Origin: Planctomycetaceae bacterium
Lineage (GTDB): Bacteria > Planctomycetota > Planctomycetia > Planctomycetales > Planctomycetaceae
DNA: 49,874 nucleotides
Direction: 5' to 3'
Assembly: GCA_021732415.1 (NCBI GenBank)
Contig: JAKFVC010000269.1
Coordinates: 1 to 49,874 of the forward strand
Shown here: in pieces, positions 44,903-49,874 of the stretch
Position numbering within the stretch: the stretch's first letter is position 1
Layout: each line of letters begins with the position of its first letter
Translations under genes and position numbers: made by a program
The notes under the pieces: model-generated
The model's database searches: none
Told to the model about the DNA's origin: nothing
What the model saw: the letters and a program-made list of their open reading frames with translations, nothing else

Positions 44903-47900
44903 ATGTCGAAATCGTCAGTGGATCGGAATCTCCTGTTTGGACTACTCGCGCTGCAGAACGGGATCATCACGCGGGATGCGTTGGTCGCGGCATTCAGCAT
45001 CTGGCAACTCAACAAGTCGCGCAAGCTGGACACGATCCTCCTCGAACAACGGGCGATCTCGTCGGAACGACACGCGCAATTGCAGCAAATGCTGGAGTGG
45101 CACATCGAAGTTCATGGCCAGGACACGGCCCAAAGTTTAGCTGCGGTCAATTCGGCCAGCTCCGCGTGTCAACTGCTGCATGACCTCGGGGACATTGAGT
45201 TGCAGGCCAGCCTGCGACAGGTGCTCAACAGCGAATCGGTTCCTGATCCGTTCTCGACACAAATTGAGCTGAAGCGCCCGGGGACCGGCACCGGTCTGCG
45301 GTTTCGCAGCCTGCGACCGCACGCCAAGGGGGGATTGGGCGAGGTCTCCGTAGCGCTCGACCAGGAACTCAATCGCGAAGTGGCGTTAAAGGAGATTCAA
45401 CCTCAATTTGCCAATCACCAGGAAAGCCGCGAACGCTTCGTGCTGGAAGCGGAAATTACCGGGGGACTGGAACATCCCGGGATTGTGCCCGTGTACGGAT
45501 TAGGGACCTATCCCGACGGCCGGCCGTTTTATGCCATGCGGTTCATCAAAGGTGACAGCATGAAGGACGCGCTCGAGCACTTTCACCAGCCCGCGACGAA
45601 ATCTCAGACTCCCCCCGGAGAACGCCGCATCCAACTGCGGAAGCTGCTCGGACGATTCATCGACGTCTGTAATGCGATGGAATACGCCCACAGCCGTGGT
45701 GTCCTGCATCGGGATTTAAAGCCCGGAAACATCATGTTGGGGAAATACGGAGAAACGCTGGTCGTTGACTGGGGTCTCGCCAAATCCATGGGTAAGCGGG
45801 AGATCCAGTCCACTGAAGTCACGTTGCAACCCATTACCAGCATCAGCAGCCTGGCCATGACTCAGCACGGCAGCCCCGTCGGCACACCGGCTTACATGAG
45901 CCCCGAACAGGCCGCCGGACAACTGGACAAGATCGGTCCCGCCAGCGACATCTACAATCTGGGCGCAACTCTCTACCACGCGTTGACGGCCCATGCCCCC
46001 ATCGAAAGCAAGAATCTGGCCACCATACTCCTGCACGTCCAGCAAGGAAAGTTTACTCGCCCGCGCCAGCACGACCCGACAATCACGCGCTCCCTGGAGG
46101 CCATCTGCCTGAAGGCCATGGCGCTCAAACCGGAGAATCGATATCCCACTGCCCGCAGCCTGGCTGATGACCTGGAACACTGGCTGGCCGACGAACCCGT
46201 GACCGCGCTACCAGACATGATCAGCGACCGCCTGAGACGTTTTGCCCGCAAGCACCAGGGTTATGTCCGTGCTGGGCTCGTGGGCCTGATCGTCGTCGCC
46301 TTCGTCTCCAATGCAGCGTCGTTTGTCATCGATGCCGAGCGGCGCAAGACAGCGGATATCGCTGTAAAGATGACCACACTGGCCGAAGAAAATGCCTCCC
46401 TGGCGAAGGAACAGCAGGAACGAGCCATCGACTTACAGCGGGCACTCGCCAGGAATCACTTCGACCGGGGACTCGGCAAGTATCGCGAAGGGTACTACGA
46501 AGAAGGCATTACGGAATTAGTGCAAGGCCACTCACTACTTCCCGGCCAGGACCCATTGGCGGGCAGCTATCGTCGAGTGATCCTGGATCGCATGACTCAA
46601 GCGAATCGACTGATCGCAGCACCGTCCTGGCATTCCGGCGTCGTCTCGAGCGTCGCGTTCACCCCGGACGGAACCCGGATCTTATCGGGAAGTGATGATC
46701 ACATGCTGCGGATCTGGGATGCCCAAACCGGAGCCTCCCGGGGGACCCCGATGCAGCATCGGGGACTGAATTGCACCGCGTTCAGTCCGGACGGTACGCG
46801 GATTGTATCCGGCAGCACCGACAAAACGCTGCGGCTGTGGAACTCTCAGACCGGTGCCCCGATCGGTGATCCGATGCGGCATGCGGCGCAGATCAATTGC
46901 GTCGCCTTCAGCCCGGATGGCAAACGCATCGTGTCCGGCAGCCAAGACGCCGTGCTGCGGATCTGGGACGGCGGGACTGGCGCTTCAATCAGCAGTACGA
47001 TGCAGCATCCTGGTGGAGTTTCCTGTATCACCTTCAGTCCCGACAGTACTCGCATCGTGTCCGGAGGCGTGGACGGCACAGTCCGCGTCTGGCTGGTGAA
47101 AGGCGGGATCCCGCTCGACAAATCGATGGCTCATTCAGGAAAAGTGCAATGCCTGGCCTTCAGCCCCGACGGTACCAGAGTCGTATCGGGAAGTGAGGAC
47201 GAATCGCTGTGCCTGTGGGATGCCAGGACGGGCCTGCGGCTGGGCGAAGTCATGAAGCATTCCGGCAGCGTGGACTGTGTGGCATTCAGCCCCGATGGCA
47301 ACTGCGTCGTATCGGGCAGTACCGACAAAACAGTGCGGCTGTGGAATGCTCGGACGAGCACGCCCCAAGGCCAGCCAATGCCACATGCAGGTCGAGTTCT
47401 GTGCGTGGCGTTCAGCCCCGATGGGACCCGAGTCGCCTCCGGGAGCGCCGACAAATCACTGCAGCTCTGGGATTCTCGGACGGGGGCCCTCATTGGGAAA
47501 CCGCTGCAGCATTTCGGAGACGTGAACTGCGTGGCCTTCAGCCCAGAGGGAACCCGCTGCGTGACGGGCAGCGCCGATCTACGGCTGCGGATCTGGGATC
47601 TGCAGACGGAAGCCCTGCTCTACGAACCCCTGATTGATTCCGGACCGATTACTTCTCTGGCATTCAATTCCACTGGCACCCGCATCGTCTCCGGAGGCGA
47701 AGGCAACACACTGCAGTTGTGGAATACGCAGACGGGCGCTGCCATCGGCGAACCGTTGCTGCATTCGGACAAGGTCAACTGCGTGGCATTCAGTCCTGAC
47801 GGAAACCGCGTCGTGTCGGGCAGCGACGATCAGACATTGCGGCTCTGGAACGCGTCCACCGGTGCCGCACTCTGTGAACCATTGAAGCATGCCGGCGAGG

Positions 47901-48982
47901 TTTCTTGCGTGGCATTTAGCCCCGACAGTAATCGGGTGATTTCAGGGAGTGCCGACAACACTTTGCACATGTGGGATGCCAAGACGGGTGCCGTCCACGG
48001 CAAACCGATGAAGCATGCGGGAAAAGTGACTTGCGTGGCCTTCAGCCCGGACGGCGCGATCGTCGTCTCCGGGAGCGAGGACCAAACGTTGCACAGATGG
48101 GATGCCAAGACGGGTGCCGCGGTGGGCAAACCCATGCTGCATTTCGGCATTGTGACTTGTCTGGCATACAGTCCTGACGGCCAGCGGATCGCCTCCGGGA
48201 GCTGGGACAAGACATTGCGGCTGTGGGACGCGAACACAGGTGCGCCGATCGGTGAACCGCTGAAGCACACCGAGTGGGTCGATTGCGTGGCGTTCAGTTC
48301 AGACAGCAAACGCGTCGTTTCCGGCAGCGATGACAAGACCCTGCGAGTCTGGGACTCGGTCACCGGTGCTGCACTGAGCGAACCTATGAAACATGGCGGA
48401 ACCGTGCTCTGCGTGGCATTCAGTCCTGACAATACACGTGTCGTCTCAGGCAGCGAGGACCAAACCGTACGGTTATGGGACGCTCTGACCGGCGCAGCCA
48501 TTGGGGAACCACTAAAGCACCTGGGCCCGGTCACGTGCGTGGCGTTCAATCGTGACGGAACCCGCATTGCTTCCGGCAGCCGGGACAGCACATTACGTCT
48601 GTGGGATGGGACGCACTCCAAAGTCGAAGCGCTGCCGCGATCGACCTTCCACCAGGTCATGGCACTGTGGACAGGATCTGAAGCCGACCCATCCGGGTCG
48701 ATTCATTCCTTGAGCGCTCAACAGAGCGAAGTCCTGCGTCAAAAGCTTGCCGAAGACACATCCTTCGCAGATTTGCTGTCGCAAGCCCAAACGCAACGAC
48801 GTCTGCGTTTACCCATCATTCATCGCCTGGAAGCCTATGCCGCAGAAGATTCCGAAAACTGGTTCGCCGCGGCCTTTCATCTGAAACGGCTCAAAGACCT
48901 GGATCCCCAAAACACAGAATTGGCAACCAGGTTAGCGGACGCCCAGAAGGGCTTGGCGACCAAATCCAGTAAGAACAAATGA
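44903..48982 (+). CDS. Membrane Ser/Thr protein kinase with 16 WD40 repeats
   Basis: This is a 1359-residue protein. An N-terminal helical region of about 130 residues precedes a Hanks-type kinase domain: Gly-rich loop AKGGLGEV, Lys163 in VALKE, HRDLKPGN with catalytic Asp271, DWG at 289-291 in place of DFG, and GTPAYMSPEQA. One transmembrane helix (AGLVGLIVVAFVSNAASFVI, about 457-476) follows. From residue 580, 16 tandem 42-residue WD40 units (VxCVAFSPDGTRVVSGSxDx, then TLRLWDAxTGA) would form two propellers. A short helical tail completes it. The kinase core is probably cytoplasmic and the WD40 part on the other side. The start is the ATG opening the helical region; the ribosome site is weak. 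Confidence 0.92.
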   Translation: MSKSSVDRNLLFGLLALQNGIITRDALVAAFSIWQLNKSRKLDTILLEQRAISSERHAQLQQMLEWHIEVHGQDTAQSLAAVNSASSACQLLHDLGDIELQASLRQVLNSESVPDPFSTQIELKRPGTGTGLRFRSLRPHAKGGLGEVSVALDQELNREVALKEIQPQFANHQESRERFVLEAEITGGLEHPGIVPVYGLGTYPDGRPFYAMRFIKGDSMKDALEHFHQPATKSQTPPGERRIQLRKLLGRFIDVCNAMEYAHSRGVLHRDLKPGNIMLGKYGETLVVDWGLAKSMGKREIQSTEVTLQPITSISSLAMTQHGSPVGTPAYMSPEQAAGQLDKIGPASDIYNLGATLYHALTAHAPIESKNLATILLHVQQGKFTRPRQHDPTITRSLEAICLKAMALKPENRYPTARSLADDLEHWLADEPVTALPDMISDRLRRFARKHQGYVRAGLVGLIVVAFVSNAASFVIDAERRKTADIAVKMTTLAEENASLAKEQQERAIDLQRALARNHFDRGLGKYREGYYEEGITELVQGHSLLPGQDPLAGSYRRVILDRMTQANRLIAAPSWHSGVVSSVAFTPDGTRILSGSDDHMLRIWDAQTGASRGTPMQHRGLNCTAFSPDGTRIVSGSTDKTLRLWNSQTGAPIGDPMRHAAQINCVAFSPDGKRIVSGSQDAVLRIWDGGTGASISSTMQHPGGVSCITFSPDSTRIVSGGVDGTVRVWLVKGGIPLDKSMAHSGKVQCLAFSPDGTRVVSGSEDESLCLWDARTGLRLGEVMKHSGSVDCVAFSPDGNCVVSGSTDKTVRLWNARTSTPQGQPMPHAGRVLCVAFSPDGTRVASGSADKSLQLWDSRTGALIGKPLQHFGDVNCVAFSPEGTRCVTGSADLRLRIWDLQTEALLYEPLIDSGPITSLAFNSTGTRIVSGGEGNTLQLWNTQTGAAIGEPLLHSDKVNCVAFSPDGNRVVSGSDDQTLRLWNASTGAALCEPLKHAGEVSCVAFSPDSNRVISGSADNTLHMWDAKTGAVHGKPMKHAGKVTCVAFSPDGAIVVSGSEDQTLHRWDAKTGAAVGKPMLHFGIVTCLAYSPDGQRIASGSWDKTLRLWDANTGAPIGEPLKHTEWVDCVAFSSDSKRVVSGSDDKTLRVWDSVTGAALSEPMKHGGTVLCVAFSPDNTRVVSGSEDQTVRLWDALTGAAIGEPLKHLGPVTCVAFNRDGTRIASGSRDSTLRLWDGTHSKVEALPRSTFHQVMALWTGSEADPSGSIHSLSAQQSEVLRQKLAEDTSFADLLSQAQTQRRLRLPIIHRLEAYAAEDSENWFAAAFHLKRLKDLDPQNTELATRLADAQKGLATKSSKNK
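46640..48640 (+). repeat. Tandem 126-bp WD40-coding repeats
   Basis: Sixteen units of 126 bp, all in frame, encode the WD40 blades of the kinase. Nucleotide conservation is greatest at GTGGCGTTCAGCCCCGA-like and TCGGGCAGCGA-like stretches. The regularity (42 codons in nearly every unit) suggests recent expansion by unequal recombination. Confidence 0.85.
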
Positions 48983-49029
48983 GTGAGATCTATTCATAAA
49001 GCCCGAATTAGTCGCACGCCTCCAGTTTC

Positions 49030-49874
49030 TCAACTCAATCCCGCGGAAGACTCAGAGGTGGTTGCATTCGAGGTCTGGTGGCCCAAGCTTCGAAGTCGTA
49101 GGCCCATGAGTGTCAGGACTACCGCCCAGCATGTTCCAAACTCGATCGGGGCCAGTTGGAGATTGAGTGACATCAGGAACGACAGTCCAAAGAATCCCAG
49201 GCCGATGACGGCGCAATAGCCCCAGAAATTGGGGGCCAGCACGAAGAATGCCAGGCCGGTCAGGCAGGCCAGGCCCTGGTAGAGTTTCAGTTCGCGGCTG
49301 GTGACGATGTCGCGGAATCCCATCGCGATCTGACTGCTGAGGCCGAACGCGAAGCAGGCGAGTACGTATCCCGACCAGACCGCCCACAGTTGCCGCTCGG
49401 CGGTGCCTTGCGGCAACCAACGCCAGCCTCGGAAATATCCCACGACTAATAAAAATGCCATCAGTCTAAAGTACTGCCCCGGAGCCAGCAGGTAGGGGGA
49501 CCAATTGTATTGTACGGCCGCAGTGACCCAGAACTCGGGTAACAACATCACCGGTGCCAAGGCTAACAACAATGTGCCGTCCTTCGCCCAGCGTTCATGC
49601 AATTGGACTCGGTCAATAGCTCCGGTCAAGCGATCAACAAAACCTGAACGGGTCGAGGAGACGGGTTCGCCGTCCAGGAATTTTGCTAAGTCGTCGGCGA
49701 GTTCGGCTGCCGTGGGATAGCGGCGGGTGGGGTCCTTTTCCAGACAGCGGAGGCAGATTGTTTCCAAGTCGCGCGGGATGCTGGAGGAGAGCTCTCGCGG
49801 GGGACGGGGGTCTTCCGTCAGAAGTTGCAACAACGTCTCGGTGGGGGTGGCTCCGCGGAATGGGGGGCGGCCTG
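49030..49874 (-). CDS. Ser/Thr protein kinase, C-terminal part (cut by the window edge)
   Basis: The frame is open to the right edge, so the 5' part is outside. The visible part reads GRPPFRGATPTETLLQLL (kinase subdomain X), then IPRDLETICLRCLEKDPTRRYPTA and LADDLAKFLDGEP, the C-lobe end of planctomycete Hanks-type kinases. About six hydrophobic segments follow (for example LLLALAPVMLLPEFWVTAAV and LACLTGLAFFVLAPNFWGY), giving a polytopic C-terminus in place of a WD40 or TPR tail. It is convergent with the WD40 kinase, with 47 nt between stops. The internal TTG at 49833 is not a real start. Confidence 0.85.
   Translation of the reverse strand, partial: GRPPFRGATPTETLLQLLTEDPRPPRELSSSIPRDLETICLRCLEKDPTRRYPTAAELADDLAKFLDGEPVSSTRSGFVDRLTGAIDRVQLHERWAKDGTLLLALAPVMLLPEFWVTAAVQYNWSPYLLAPGQYFRLMAFLLVVGYFRGWRWLPQGTAERQLWAVWSGYVLACFAFGLSSQIAMGFRDIVTSRELKLYQGLACLTGLAFFVLAPNFWGYCAVIGLGFFGLSFLMSLNLQLAPIEFGTCWAVVLTLMGLRLRSLGHQTSNATTSESSAGLS

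Noticed and set aside
46640-48640. Regular repeats that might suggest a CRISPR array
   Set aside because: The unit is 126 bp, in frame, and encodes WD40 blades. There are no short identical repeats with unique spacers and no cas genes.

Overview
The window looks like a chromosome segment of a planctomycete (PVC superphylum). I base this on the gene families present: two DUF1501 proteins with twin-arginine leaders, a DUF1559 pseudopilin-like protein beside a small lipoprotein, two very long propeller/HEAT/cytochrome c proteins of the PVC membrane-bound dehydrogenase type, an ELWxxDGT-repeat surface protein with an N-terminal LEERVLLS sorting motif, Ser/Thr kinases with WD40 or membrane tails, and many dispersed palindromic repeats that translate as GEAPAEP or CGDESPQSK-like peptides. 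No rRNA, tRNA, CRISPR array, transposase or phage gene was recognised.

Layout. 1-9.8 kb: MFS transporter, a nested palindromic repeat, DUF1501 protein, lipoprotein plus DUF1559 pair (minus), second DUF1501 protein and the first PVC-type dehydrogenase (minus). 10-14.2 kb: SDR oxidoreductase, aspartoacylase/succinylglutamate-desuccinylase-like deacylase, HpcH/HpaI aldolase and a BNR/sialidase-fold protein, with a MITE-like inverted-repeat element in between. 14.6-19 kb (plus): Gfo/Idh/MocA oxidoreductase, MFS transporter, second Gfo/Idh/MocA oxidoreductase and SDR, which reads as a small-molecule (sugar, polyol or sugar acid) catabolic run. 25.8-19.2 kb (minus): a compact operon of Na+/solute symporter, PQQ-propeller protein with inserted EF-hands, a large secreted glycosidase-like protein and a fold-type IV aminotransferase, with gaps of 2 nt between the last three genes. 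Divergent from it are ilvD and a PQQ-propeller lipoprotein.

29.2-33.4 kb is the oddest part. The 5' piece of a CapK/phenylacetate-CoA-ligase-like adenylating enzyme is interrupted by a 140-bp A+T-rich element with 12-bp terminal inverted repeats. Shortly after its AMP-binding loop it runs in frame into seven tandem Ig/CADG-like repeats, a cadherin-like domain and a C-terminal domain also seen in the ELWxxDGT protein. 33.4-42.8 kb: alpha/beta hydrolase, YciI/DGPF protein, cytochrome P450, cupin, second PVC-type dehydrogenase and the ELWxxDGT surface protein. 43.4-49.9 kb: an exported protein of unknown function, a giant Ser/Thr kinase with 16 WD40 repeats, and the 3'-terminal part of another membrane kinase that runs off the right edge.

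The most distinctive non-coding signal is the set of palindromes. One family (TTTGGAsTGCGGTGATTCA...) occurs three times, each time 10-17 nt before a start codon and next to a GGAG-like ribosome site. Other families sit at convergent gene ends, where they could act as bidirectional terminators.
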